From NCBI RefSeq assembly GCF_001429785.1, contig NZ_LMJF01000001.1:185170-240592 (forward strand): a stretch of DNA of 55,423 nt. The letters are read 5' to 3'. The notes under the pieces were generated by a model. It made no database searches. It was not told where the DNA came from and was given only the letters and a program-made list of their open reading frames with translations. Shown here piece after piece: positions 16,610 to 25,510 of this stretch. Numbering within the stretch: position 1 is the stretch's first letter; each line of letters opens with the position of its first letter. Position numbers and translations under genes: made by a program. Source of the stretch: Lysobacter sp. Root916. Lineage in GTDB: Bacteria > Pseudomonadota > Gammaproteobacteria > Xanthomonadales > Xanthomonadaceae.

Positions 16610-17860
16610 ATGAATTCCCAAGCTCCGGCCGCCCTGGGCCCGCTCGCGTCCAGCCAGCGCATCGTCAGCCTCGATGCGCTGCGCGGCATCGCCCTGCTCG
16701 GCGTGCTGCTGATGAACGTCGAATCCTTCACCGGCTCCCTGTTCGACGTCGGCACCGGCATCGCGCCCGCGCAGGCCTGGCCGGACCGGCTGGCCGACGG
16801 CTTCGTCTATATCTTCGTGCAGGGCAAGTTCTGGACCCTGTTCGCGCTGCTGTTCGGCATGGGCTTCGCCAGCATGAGCGAACGCGCGCGTGCGGCCGGC
16901 GTCGATTTCCTGCCGCTGTACCTGCGCCGCAGCGTGGGCCTGCTGGCGATCGGCCTGATCCATGCGCTCGCGATCTGGTCCGGCGACATCCTGGTCTCTT
17001 ACGCGCTGGCGGCGTTCGCGCTGCTGCTCCTGCGCAACGCGCCGCAGAGCGCGCTGTGGCCGATCGGCGCCTTGTTGAACCTGATGCTGGTGGCGATGCT
17101 GCTGCTGAGCTCGCTGGCGATCGCGCTGGTCGGCCAGGACGCGGCGGACCTGGGCGACTTCGCGGTCGATCAGGCCCTGCGCGCACGCGAGATAGCGGCT
17201 TATGCGCAGGGCAGTTACGCGCAGGCCAGCGCCTTGCGCTGGGACTACTTCGTGGCGGCGACCCTGCCCAGCTACTGGATGTTCGTGCCGATGGCGCTGG
17301 GCCTGTTCGCGATCGGCGCCTGGTTCGTGCGCAGCGGCGCCATCGTCGCGCCCGCGCGCTATCCGCGCTTCTACGCCGCCTTGCGCTGGGGCGCGGGGCC
17401 GCTGGGCCTGGCGATCACCCTGATCGGGCTGGCGGTGGACAGCGAGCCGGTGCTGACCGGCAGGACCTTGAGCGCCTCGGACATGTTCGCCACCACCTTG
17501 CAGATGCTGGCCGCGCCGCTGATGTCGCTGGCCTACCTGGCCTGGATCGTGCGCGCGCTCGAGCGCGGCGCGCGCTGGCCGCTGGCGTTCGCGCCGGCCG
17601 GACGCATGGCGCTGACCCTGTACCTGATGCAGTCGGTGATCGGCACCCTGGTGTTCTACGGCTACGGCCTGGGCCTGTGGGGCGAGGCCTCGCGCGTGGC
17701 GCAGATTCTGGGCGCTTGCGTGCTGTTCGGCTTGCAACTGGCATTCGCGCGCCTGTGGTTCGCGCGCTTGCGTTACGGCCCGATGGAATGGCTGTGGCGC
17801 TGGTTCACCTACGCGCGTCGGCCCGCGTTGCGCCAGCCGGTCCTGCCCGCGCTGCCCTGA
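16610..17860 (+). CDS. DUF418 family membrane protein
   Basis: A 416-residue polytopic inner-membrane protein with about nine to ten helices. The opening RIVSLDALRGIALLGVLLMN is the hallmark of the YeiB/DUF418 family, and the C-terminal half contains the conserved GRMALTLYLMQSVIG. The function is unknown in the family; some members resemble acyltransferase-3 membrane domains. It is monocistronic, with terminators on both sides. Confidence 0.88.
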   Translation: MNSQAPAALGPLASSQRIVSLDALRGIALLGVLLMNVESFTGSLFDVGTGIAPAQAWPDRLADGFVYIFVQGKFWTLFALLFGMGFASMSERARAAGVDFLPLYLRRSVGLLAIGLIHALAIWSGDILVSYALAAFALLLLRNAPQSALWPIGALLNLMLVAMLLLSSLAIALVGQDAADLGDFAVDQALRAREIAAYAQGSYAQASALRWDYFVAATLPSYWMFVPMALGLFAIGAWFVRSGAIVAPARYPRFYAALRWGAGPLGLAITLIGLAVDSEPVLTGRTLSASDMFATTLQMLAAPLMSLAYLAWIVRALERGARWPLAFAPAGRMALTLYLMQSVIGTLVFYGYGLGLWGEASRVAQILGACVLFGLQLAFARLWFARLRYGPMEWLWRWFTYARRPALRQPVLPALP

Positions 17861-17864
17861 ACGC

Positions 17865-17890
17865 GAACGGCCCGCGGGTGCGGGCCGTTC
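17865..17890. terminator. Bidirectional terminator
   Basis: An 11-bp perfect stem GAACGGCCCGC/GCGGGCCGTTC (17865-17875 with 17880-17890, loop GGGT) between the convergent DUF418 and M4 peptidase genes. There is no long T run, so efficiency is uncertain. Confidence 0.65.
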
Positions 17891-17911
17891 GGGTGGAGCC
17901 TGCGATCCGGA

Positions 17912-19690
17912 TCAGTTCACCGCCGCCGCCGACCAGGCGCGCGCCACGGCCTGGTATTCGGCCGAACCGTTGCCGTACAGATCCGCCGCCGCCTGCAGGG
18001 TGCCAGTGCGCGCCTGCGGATAGGTGGTGCTGGACACGAAGTAACGGGTCAGCGCGCGGTACCAGATCGCGCCGGCCTTGGCGCGGCCGATGCCGACGAG
18101 GCTGGTGTCGCCGTTGCAGACCATCTGCGCATTGGTATAGCCGAAGCCGCTGGGCGCCACGGCGCCCTGGCTGAGCAGATAGAACTGGCGGTTGCCGACG
18201 CCGGAAGTGTTGTGCGGATCGTGCGGTCCGCGCTGATAGGCCAGCGAGGCGCTGAAACCGCCGGACGGATAGCAGGCGAAGGACTTGCCGTCGGCGTCCT
18301 GCTTGAACATCAGGCGCAGCCCCTTCTTGTCGCCGGGATTGCTGATGAAGATCTCCTCGCCGATCACGAAGTCGCCCGGGTCGTTGACGTTGTTGACGGT
18401 GAACTCCACCAGGGTGCCGAAGATGTCCGACACCGCCTCGTTGAGGCCGCCGGCGTCCTTGACGTTGTAGTAGCCCAGGCGCGCGGTGGCGCCGGTCACG
18501 CCATGGGTCATCTCGTGGCCGGCCACGTCCAGCGCTACCAGCGGACGGTAGGTCACGCCGTCGCCGTCGCCGTAGACCATCACGCCGTTCCAGCCGGCGT
18601 TGACGTAGTTGGTGCCGTAGTGGACGTAGCTCTTGGCGCCCACGCCGTTGTTGGAAATGCCGTTGCGGGCGTGGGTGTTCTTGTAATAGTCCCAGGTCGC
18701 GGCCACGCCGTAGTGGGCGTCGGCGGCGACGGTGGCGCGGTCGGACACGGTGTTGTTGCCCCAACTGTTGTCGCTGTCGCTGAACAGCGTGGCGCCGGAG
18801 GTGCTCTGACGGTTGTTCGCGTCCCAGGTCGAGCCGCTGCCGCGGGTGACGTCGGTCATCTGGAAACCGCCGCTGACCGAGTTGGTGCCGATGCCGACGT
18901 TGCCCAGGGTCAGGGTCTTGCCGGTGCCGGTGGCCGCGGCGGAGTGGAAGCGGTCGTCTTCCAGCAGCACCTTGCCGTTGGCGGCGTCGAGGTAATAGGT
19001 CATGTTGCCCGGCGCCTGATCGTTGCGGCGATCGCCGAGCAGGTCGACCTGATAGGCCAGGGTCGGCTGCCCGCCGCGTGCGAACACCACCAGGCGCGTC
19101 GATTCGATTTCGGTCACCGAGCCGTCGAAGGCCGCACCGGCTTCGATCTCGGCCTGGGCCGCGCTCAGCGTGGGCTTGATGCCTGGGCGCGCGAAGGTCT
19201 TCATCTCGTCGCCCTGGGTGATCGAGAGCAGCTTGCCGTTGCGCGTATGCACGACCATGTCGCCGCCGATCACCGGCAGGCCCTGATAGCTGCGGTCCAT
19301 GCGCACGTGCTCGGTGCCGTCGCGGTCGACGATCACGTCGCGGGCGACGAAGCCGTCGGCGGCGACGCGGTGCGCTTCGCGCGCGGCCGGGCCTTCGAGC
19401 AGGCCGCGCGCGCGGTCCGCGGCCGGCGAGGCGTCGGCTTCGGCGGGCGAGGTCGAGGCGAACATCTGCTCGCTGCCGGGGCGCGCGCCGTCGGCGGCCC
19501 GAGCCAGCAGGGGCTGCAGGCCGCTGCCGGCGGGATGCGAATGGGCGGTGCGGCCGACGTCGGCGGTCGCGGCCTGGCCCAAACCCGGCGCGTGGCGTTG
19601 CACGGCGTTGGAGAGCGTTTCGGACTGGCTGGCCAGCAGAGTGAGCGCGCCGACGATGGCGGCGCTAAGCAGGGCGGTCTTCGCTTGCAT
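17912..19690 (-). CDS. Secreted M4 family metallopeptidase (thermolysin-like)
   Basis: A 592-residue preproprotease. The signal peptide is residues 1-20; an FTP/PepSY-type propeptide covers about 90-245 and the catalytic domain about 247-592. The zinc site is HEMTH (392-396) with the third ligand in GGLNEAVSD (Glu418). The proton-donor region DPHNTSGVGN (His493) is present. It is an extracellular neutral protease, predicted active after propeptide removal. ATG 19690 places the signal sequence at the N-terminus; the frame extends further upstream without a better ribosome site. Confidence 0.93.
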   Translation of the reverse strand: MQAKTALLSAAIVGALTLLASQSETLSNAVQRHAPGLGQAATADVGRTAHSHPAGSGLQPLLARAADGARPGSEQMFASTSPAEADASPAADRARGLLEGPAAREAHRVAADGFVARDVIVDRDGTEHVRMDRSYQGLPVIGGDMVVHTRNGKLLSITQGDEMKTFARPGIKPTLSAAQAEIEAGAAFDGSVTEIESTRLVVFARGGQPTLAYQVDLLGDRRNDQAPGNMTYYLDAANGKVLLEDDRFHSAAATGTGKTLTLGNVGIGTNSVSGGFQMTDVTRGSGSTWDANNRQSTSGATLFSDSDNSWGNNTVSDRATVAADAHYGVAATWDYYKNTHARNGISNNGVGAKSYVHYGTNYVNAGWNGVMVYGDGDGVTYRPLVALDVAGHEMTHGVTGATARLGYYNVKDAGGLNEAVSDIFGTLVEFTVNNVNDPGDFVIGEEIFISNPGDKKGLRLMFKQDADGKSFACYPSGGFSASLAYQRGPHDPHNTSGVGNRQFYLLSQGAVAPSGFGYTNAQMVCNGDTSLVGIGRAKAGAIWYRALTRYFVSSTTYPQARTGTLQAAADLYGNGSAEYQAVARAWSAAAVN

Positions 19691-19918
19691 GTGCGTGATT
19701 CCCCAAAGTGTCGAAAGATGGTTGGTGGATGGAGTCCACATCCGTTACTGTTTATTCCGTTACTCACGCGGGCCGGCGCATCGCTGCGGGGTCGGCTCGC
19801 CGAGTCTTTGAACCGTAAGTGCCCGGGCGACGCGTTTTTCGATGGTGCAAGCCGCGAATGACACCCGCCGCAGGATTGCGGTCACACTTCCGGATCTTCG
19901 ATCGACCCGAGCACTGCC

Positions 19919-21211
19919 TTGTCGAGTGAATCCCTGCAAAACGCGCGTGCGGACGCGGTGCGCGACACGGACATCGCCGTCGTCGGCGGCGGCGTCATCG
20001 GCCTGGCCTCGGCGCTGGCCTTGCTGAACGACGGGCGCCGGGTCTGCGTGCTCGAAGCCAACACCCTGGGCAGCGGCAGTTCGCACGGAAACTGTGGAAC
20101 GATTACGCCTAGTCACGCCACGCCCCTGGCCGCGCCCGGCGTGATCGCGCAGGCGCTGCGCTGGATGCTCACCCCGGATGCGCCGCTGTACGTGCACCCG
20201 CGCCTGGACCCGCGCCTGTGGGGCTGGCTGCTGCGTTTCGCGCTGCGCTGCAATGCGCGCGACTGGCGCCAGAGCGCGCTGGCCAAATCGGCGCTGCTCA
20301 ACGACTCGCGCGAGCGCCTGCAGGACTGGGTGCGCGATTACGGCCTGCGGTGCGAGTTCGAACAAAGCGGCGTCGACTACGTGTTCCGCGACGAGCGCAC
20401 GTTCGCCGCCGGTCAGATCGAACTCGACCTGCTGCGCGAGCTCGGCATCCGCATCGAACTGATCGACGGCCGCCGCTACGAGGCCGAAGATCCCGCCTTC
20501 AAACCCGGCCTGGCCGGCGCGATCCGCTTCGACCACGATGCGGTGCTGCGCCCGGATCGCTACGTCGATGCGTTGGCGCAGGCGGTGCGCGCGCGCGGCG
20601 GCGTGATCGTCGAGGGCTGCCGCCTGCAGACGCTGGACACCGACGGCGCGGGCGTCGCGCTGGGCACCAGCCAAGGGGCGCTGCATGCGCGCGAGGTCGT
20701 GCTCGCGCTGGGTGCCTGGTCGCCGCAGCTGTCCGATGCGATCGGTCTGGCCGGACTCAAGCGCGCGATCCAGCCCGGCAAAGGCTATTCGATCACCTAC
20801 GACCGCCCGGCGCGCGTGCCGCGCCGGCCGGTGGTGCTGCGCGAGCGCAAGGTCTGCGTGACCACCTGGGGCAGCGGCTACCGCCTGGGCAGCACCATGG
20901 AATTCTCCGGCTACGACGACAGCCTCAATCCGCGTCGCCTGGCCGCGCTGGAGCGCGGCGCGGCCGAGTATCTGCACGAGCCGGTCGGCCCGGTCGAACG
21001 CGAGCGCTGGTACGGCTGGCGTCCGATGAGCAGCGACGACATTCCGCTGATCGGCCGCGTGCCCGGCCGCGACGGCCTGTGGCTGGCCACCGGACACGGC
21101 ATGATGGGCGTGAGCATGAGCGCCGGCACCGGCCAACTCGTCGCCGACCTGATCGGCGGGCGCGCGCCCGCGATCGATCCCACGCCCTATCGACCGGAGC
21201 GATTCGCATGA
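19919..21211 (+). CDS. FAD-dependent D-amino-acid dehydrogenase-like oxidoreductase (DadA family)
   Basis: A 430-residue flavoprotein. The dinucleotide-binding motif VVGGGVIGLASALALLNDG is near residues 21-39. DadA-type features follow: SSHGNCGTITPSHATPLAAPG, and the C-terminal GWRPMSSDDIPLIGRVPGRD and TGHGMMGVSMSAGTG. The family oxidises D-amino acids or hydroxyproline to keto/imino acids. The start is uncertain: TTG 19919 gives the full frame, GTG 19958 begins just before the FAD motif, and neither has a clear ribosome site. The stop overlaps the gor start (ATGA). Confidence 0.85.
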   Translation: MSSESLQNARADAVRDTDIAVVGGGVIGLASALALLNDGRRVCVLEANTLGSGSSHGNCGTITPSHATPLAAPGVIAQALRWMLTPDAPLYVHPRLDPRLWGWLLRFALRCNARDWRQSALAKSALLNDSRERLQDWVRDYGLRCEFEQSGVDYVFRDERTFAAGQIELDLLRELGIRIELIDGRRYEAEDPAFKPGLAGAIRFDHDAVLRPDRYVDALAQAVRARGGVIVEGCRLQTLDTDGAGVALGTSQGALHAREVVLALGAWSPQLSDAIGLAGLKRAIQPGKGYSITYDRPARVPRRPVVLRERKVCVTTWGSGYRLGSTMEFSGYDDSLNPRRLAALERGAAEYLHEPVGPVERERWYGWRPMSSDDIPLIGRVPGRDGLWLATGHGMMGVSMSAGTGQLVADLIGGRAPAIDPTPYRPERFA

Positions 21212-22563
21212 GCGACGTACTACGCGACTTCGACCTGATCGTGATCGGCGGCGGCTCGGGCGGCCTGGCCGGCGCCTTCCGCGCCGCCGAACACGGCGCC
21301 CGCGTCGCCCTGCTGGAACCGCATCTGCTGGGCGGCACCTGCGTCAACGTCGGCTGCGTGCCGAAGAAGGCGATGTGGCTGGCCGCCGACGTCGCCGGCC
21401 GCCTGCGCATGGCGCGCGATCTGGGCTTCGACGTCGGCGAAGCGCCGGCGCTGGACTGGCCGACCTTCATCGCCCACCGCCAGCGCTACATCGCCAACAT
21501 CCACGACAGCTACCGCCGCCGCCTCGACGCGGCCGGTATCGTGGTCGCGCCGATGCGCGCGCGCTTCATCGATGCGCGCACCGTCGAATGCATGGACGGC
21601 GTGCGTCTGAGCGCGGGCAACATCCTGATCGCCACCGGCGGGCATCCGCTGCGGCCGTCGCTGCCGGGCGCCGAACTGGGCGGCGTGTCCGACGATTTCT
21701 TCCAATGGACCGCCGCGCCCGAACGCGTGGCCATCGTCGGCGGCGGCTACATCGCGGTCGAACTGGCCGGCCTGCTGCAGGCGCTGGGCAGCCACGTCGA
21801 TCTGCTGGTGCGCGGCAGGCTGCTGGACGGTTTCGATGGCGAACTGGTCGATCAGTTGGCCGAGGATTACCGCCACGCCGGCGTGCATCTGCAGTTGGGC
21901 TACCACCTGTCCGCGGTCGAGCGCGACGGCGAGGGCGTGCGCCTGCGCGATACCGGCGGTGCGCTGAGCGAGCGCTACGACCGCCTGCTGTTCGCGACCG
22001 GGCGCAGGGCCAACACCGCGTCGCTGGACCTGGAGGCGGCCGGCGTGCTCGTCGATGCGGACGGCTATGTCCAGGTCGACGTGCGCCATTCCACCAACGT
22101 CGAAGGCATTCACGCGGTCGGCGACGTCACCGCCGATCCCGCCCTGACCCCGGTCGCGATCGCGGCCGCGCGCCGGCTCATGGACCGTCTCTACGGCGGC
22201 GCCAGCGCGCTGCTGGACCAGCGCGACATTCCCACCGTGGTGTTCTCGCATCCGCCGATCGGCCAGGTCGGCCTGACCGAAGCCCAGGCGCGCGAGCGTC
22301 ACGGCGACCAGGTGCACGTGTACCGCGCCGGCTTCCGGCCGATGTTGCACGCTTTGGCCAATTCTCCGCAGCGCAGTTTGTTCAAACTGATCTGCATCGG
22401 CGACGAGCGCCACGTGGTCGGCATCCACCTGATGGGCGAGGCCGCCGACGAGATCCTGCAGGGCTTCGCGGTCGCGCTCAAACGCGGCATTTCCCTCGAG
22501 GACCTGCGCGACACCATCGCGATCCATCCCACCAGCGCCGAGGAAGTGGTGCTGATGCGTTGA
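21208..22563 (+). CDS. gor: Glutathione-disulfide reductase
   Basis: A 451-residue NADPH:disulfide reductase of the pyridine nucleotide family. It has an N-terminal FAD site VIGGGSGGLAGAFRAA and the redox pair Cys45/Cys50 in GGTCVNVGCVPKK. A second Rossmann motif GGGYIAVELAGLLQALG is followed by VRGR, whose arginines suit NADPH. The dimer-interface end AIHPTSAEEVV carries the catalytic His/Glu. It keeps the glutathione pool reduced. ATG 21208 overlaps the upstream stop by 4 nt, so expression is coupled to the DadA-like enzyme. Confidence 0.92.
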   Translation: MSDVLRDFDLIVIGGGSGGLAGAFRAAEHGARVALLEPHLLGGTCVNVGCVPKKAMWLAADVAGRLRMARDLGFDVGEAPALDWPTFIAHRQRYIANIHDSYRRRLDAAGIVVAPMRARFIDARTVECMDGVRLSAGNILIATGGHPLRPSLPGAELGGVSDDFFQWTAAPERVAIVGGGYIAVELAGLLQALGSHVDLLVRGRLLDGFDGELVDQLAEDYRHAGVHLQLGYHLSAVERDGEGVRLRDTGGALSERYDRLLFATGRRANTASLDLEAAGVLVDADGYVQVDVRHSTNVEGIHAVGDVTADPALTPVAIAAARRLMDRLYGGASALLDQRDIPTVVFSHPPIGQVGLTEAQARERHGDQVHVYRAGFRPMLHALANSPQRSLFKLICIGDERHVVGIHLMGEAADEILQGFAVALKRGISLEDLRDTIAIHPTSAEEVVLMR

Positions 22564-22618
22564 GTCGCGGTAGCGGCCGTACCGAACACCCGTATCCAAC
22601 AATCACGGAGCGAAACGC

Positions 22619-24697
22619 ATGAAGCAGCGGTGGCAGGGTTGGATGCTGGTGGGCGCGCTGGTCGGTGCGCCGTCGGCGCAGGGCATGGAGATCGCCGACC
22701 TGCTGTCCGCACCGCAGCCGGAAGCGCCGGTGGCCGCGGCCAAGGCGCCGGTCATCGCGTGGGTCGCCAACGAGCGCGGCGCGCGCAACCTCTGGGTCGC
22801 GCGCGCGCCGGAGTTCGCGCCGCGCAAGCTCACCGATTACGCCGAAGACGACGGCCAGTTGCTGAGCTCGCTCGCGCTCAGCGCCGACGGCCGCACCCTG
22901 GCGTATGTGCGCGGCGGCGGTCCGGACGCGGCCGGCAACGCCAGCAACCCCACCGGCGATCCCGACGGCGCCGAACAGGCGGTATGGGCGGTGCCTACCG
23001 ACGGCGCGATCGCGCCCAAGCGCGTGGCCGCGGGCCGTAGCGTGAGTTTCGCGCCCGGCGGCGACGCGCTGATCGTGCAGGGCAAGGGCGTGGGTTGCTA
23101 TGCGCATGCGTTCGCCAAGGCGCCGGCCTGGTGCGTGGAAGCGCTGCTGAAGACGCGCGGCGCCAACAGTGCGGCGGGCTTCTCGCCGGACGGCGGCCGT
23201 CTGCTGTTCGTCAGCAACCGCGGCGATCACAGCTTCGTCGGCGTGCTCGATTTGGCTGCGCGCTCGGTGCGCTGGATCGCCCCGGACTACAACAACGACA
23301 GCGCGCCGGTTTGGTCGCCGGACGGCAAGCGCATCGCCTTCCTGCGCACGGCCGGCACGCGTCCGGGCCAGGCCTTCGATCTGACCGCGGCCAATCCTTT
23401 CGAGGTCTGGGTCGCCGATGCCGACAGCGGCGTGGCGCGTCGCTTGTTCCGCTCGGGCGACACGGCCGGCGGCTACGCCCAGTTCGCGGTGCCCGAGCCA
23501 CTGCGCTGGGGCTGCGATGGCCGCCTGCTGTTCAGTTCGGAAGAAAACGGCTGGCTGCACTGGTACGCGCTGTCGCCCGACGGCGGCGCGCCGGTCGCGG
23601 TGAGTCGCGGCGACTGCGAAGTCGAAACCGCGGGCCTCAGCGAGACCGGCACCCTGGTCTACAGCGCCAACTGCGACGACATCGAGCGCCGCCAGTTGTA
23701 CGCCGCCTCCGAGGGCGCCGCGCCCAAGCGCCTGAGCGGCGACGGCCAGATCGCCACCGATCCGTTGCCGCTGTCCGGCGCGCAATGGATCGCGTTCCGT
23801 CATGCCGACGCGCGCCGCCCGACCGCGATTGCGGTGATGCCCGCCGCAGGCGGCGAGCCGCGCCGGATCTTCCCCGCGCAGCTGCCGGCGGCGTTCCCGG
23901 CGCAGGCGCTGGTCGAGCCCAAGACGCTGACGCTGCGCGCCGCCGACGGCGTGGTCTCGCATGCGACCGTGTTCCTGCCGCCGGCCAGCTTCAAGGGCAA
24001 GCGCCCCGCGCTGATCTACGTGCACGGCGGGCCGATCCGGCAGATGCTGCCGGGCTGGCACTACAGCAGCTATTACTACAACGACTACGCCAGCAATCAG
24101 TGGCTGGCCAGCCGCGGCTTCGTGGTGCTGGCGCTGAACTTCCGCGCCGGCACCGGTTACGGCCAGGCATTCCGGCGCGCGGCCAAGCAAGGCCCGCGCG
24201 GCGCCAGCGAATATCAGGACGTGCTGGCCGCACGCGCGCACCTGGCCGGCCTGGCCGAGGTCGACGCGCGCCGCATCGGCATCTACGGCGGCTCCTACGG
24301 CGGCTATCTGACCGCGCAAGCCCTGTCGCGCAATTCCGATCTGTTCGCCGCCGGCGTCGACCGCCACGGCGTGCACGACTGGCGCGAGAGCGCCAAGGGC
24401 GGCGACAACAGCGGCCTGTGGGGCCTCAAGCCCGACGAACTGGAACTGGCGGGGCAGTCCTCGCCGGTCGCGCAGGTCGAGAACTGGCGCTCGCCGGTGC
24501 TGTTCGTGCACGGCGACGACGACCGCGCGGTCAAGTTCAGCCAGAGCGTGGACCTGGTCGAGCGCCTGCGTGCGCGCGGCGTGGCGCTGGAAACCCTGGT
24601 CATCCCCGACGAAGACCACTTCTTCCTGCGCTACGCGACCTGGATGCAGGTGCACCGCAGTACCATGGACTTCTTCGAGCGCCAGCTGAAACCCTGA
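22619..24697 (+). CDS. Secreted S9 prolyl-oligopeptidase family peptidase
   Basis: A 692-residue serine peptidase with a short signal peptide (about residues 1-21). Residues about 40-440 form a TolB/DPP-like beta-propeller with blades such as NSAAGFSPDGGRLLFVSNRG and SAPVWSPDGKRIAFLR. The C-terminal alpha/beta-hydrolase domain has Ser559 (GGSYGGYL), Asp635 (HGDDDRAV) and His667 (PDEDHFF). It is likely a periplasmic dipeptidyl- or oligopeptidase. ATG 22619 has GGAG upstream and hutG follows after 6 nt. Confidence 0.92.
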   Translation: MKQRWQGWMLVGALVGAPSAQGMEIADLLSAPQPEAPVAAAKAPVIAWVANERGARNLWVARAPEFAPRKLTDYAEDDGQLLSSLALSADGRTLAYVRGGGPDAAGNASNPTGDPDGAEQAVWAVPTDGAIAPKRVAAGRSVSFAPGGDALIVQGKGVGCYAHAFAKAPAWCVEALLKTRGANSAAGFSPDGGRLLFVSNRGDHSFVGVLDLAARSVRWIAPDYNNDSAPVWSPDGKRIAFLRTAGTRPGQAFDLTAANPFEVWVADADSGVARRLFRSGDTAGGYAQFAVPEPLRWGCDGRLLFSSEENGWLHWYALSPDGGAPVAVSRGDCEVETAGLSETGTLVYSANCDDIERRQLYAASEGAAPKRLSGDGQIATDPLPLSGAQWIAFRHADARRPTAIAVMPAAGGEPRRIFPAQLPAAFPAQALVEPKTLTLRAADGVVSHATVFLPPASFKGKRPALIYVHGGPIRQMLPGWHYSSYYYNDYASNQWLASRGFVVLALNFRAGTGYGQAFRRAAKQGPRGASEYQDVLAARAHLAGLAEVDARRIGIYGGSYGGYLTAQALSRNSDLFAAGVDRHGVHDWRESAKGGDNSGLWGLKPDELELAGQSSPVAQVENWRSPVLFVHGDDDRAVKFSQSVDLVERLRARGVALETLVIPDEDHFFLRYATWMQVHRSTMDFFERQLKP

Positions 24698-24703
24698 ACC
24701 GCC

Positions 24704-25510
24704 ATGAGCACCGTCCCCGCGCCGACCGAACCGGTCTTCGAACTCCACCACGGCAGTGCGCCGCTGCTGATCAGCCTGCCGCACGACGGCAGCGCGATCC
24801 CGCCGGCGCTGGCCGAGCGCATGCAGCCCTCGGCGCGGCGCGCGCCCGATACCGACTGGCATGTGTCGGTGTTGTACGCGTTCGCGCGCGAGCTGGGCGC
24901 CTCGATCCTGGTGCCGCGTTATTCGCGCTACGTGGTCGACCTCAACCGCCCGCCCGACGACACCTCGTTGTACCCCGGTCAGAACACCACCGGCCTGTGC
25001 CCGGCGGCGCAGTTCACCGGCGAGCCGGTCTACCTGGACGGCCAGACGCCGTCGCCTGAGGAAGTCGCCGAGCGCGTCGAGAAATATTGGCGGCCGTATC
25101 ACGAGAATCTAGACGCCGAACTCGCGCGCCTGCGCGGCGAGCACGGCCGCGTGGTGCTGTGGGAAGGCCATTCGATCAAGGGCAGCGAACTGCCGTTCCT
25201 GTTCGAGGGCCGCCTGCCGGATCTCAACCTGGGCACTTCCGGCGGCGCCAGCTGCTCGCCGCAGTTGCAGACGCGCCTGGAAGCGGTGTTGGCCGGGCAG
25301 GGCGGCTACGACTGGATCGTCAACGGCCGCTTCAAGGGCGGCTACATTACCCGTCACTACGCCTCGCCCGAGACCGGCGTGCAGGCGGTGCAGTTGGAAC
25401 TGAGCCAGCGCAACTACATGGACGAGGCCAGCTTCGCCTACGACGAAGCCAAGGCCGCGAAGTTGCAGCCGCTGCTGGCCGAACTGCTGCGGACCTGCCT
25501 GGCCGGATGA
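24704..25510 (+). CDS. hutG: N-formylglutamate deformylase
   Basis: A 268-residue hydrolase that converts N-formylglutamate to glutamate and formate, the last step of one histidine-degradation route. Family features are LLISLPHDGSAIP near the N-terminus, DTDWHVSVLYAFARELGAS, SRYVVDLNRPPDD and LWEGHSIKGSELPF. It sits 6 nt after the S9 peptidase stop and overlaps ycaQ by 4 nt. No hutU, hutH or hutI is present, so a role outside the usual hut operon is possible. Confidence 0.9.
   Translation: MSTVPAPTEPVFELHHGSAPLLISLPHDGSAIPPALAERMQPSARRAPDTDWHVSVLYAFARELGASILVPRYSRYVVDLNRPPDDTSLYPGQNTTGLCPAAQFTGEPVYLDGQTPSPEEVAERVEKYWRPYHENLDAELARLRGEHGRVVLWEGHSIKGSELPFLFEGRLPDLNLGTSGGASCSPQLQTRLEAVLAGQGGYDWIVNGRFKGGYITRHYASPETGVQAVQLELSQRNYMDEASFAYDEAKAAKLQPLLAELLRTCLAG

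Noticed and set aside
20218-22563. A 781-residue frame suggesting a long glutathione reductase
   Set aside because: The first 330 residues are a shadow of the DadA-like gene; ATG 21208 starts the true protein.
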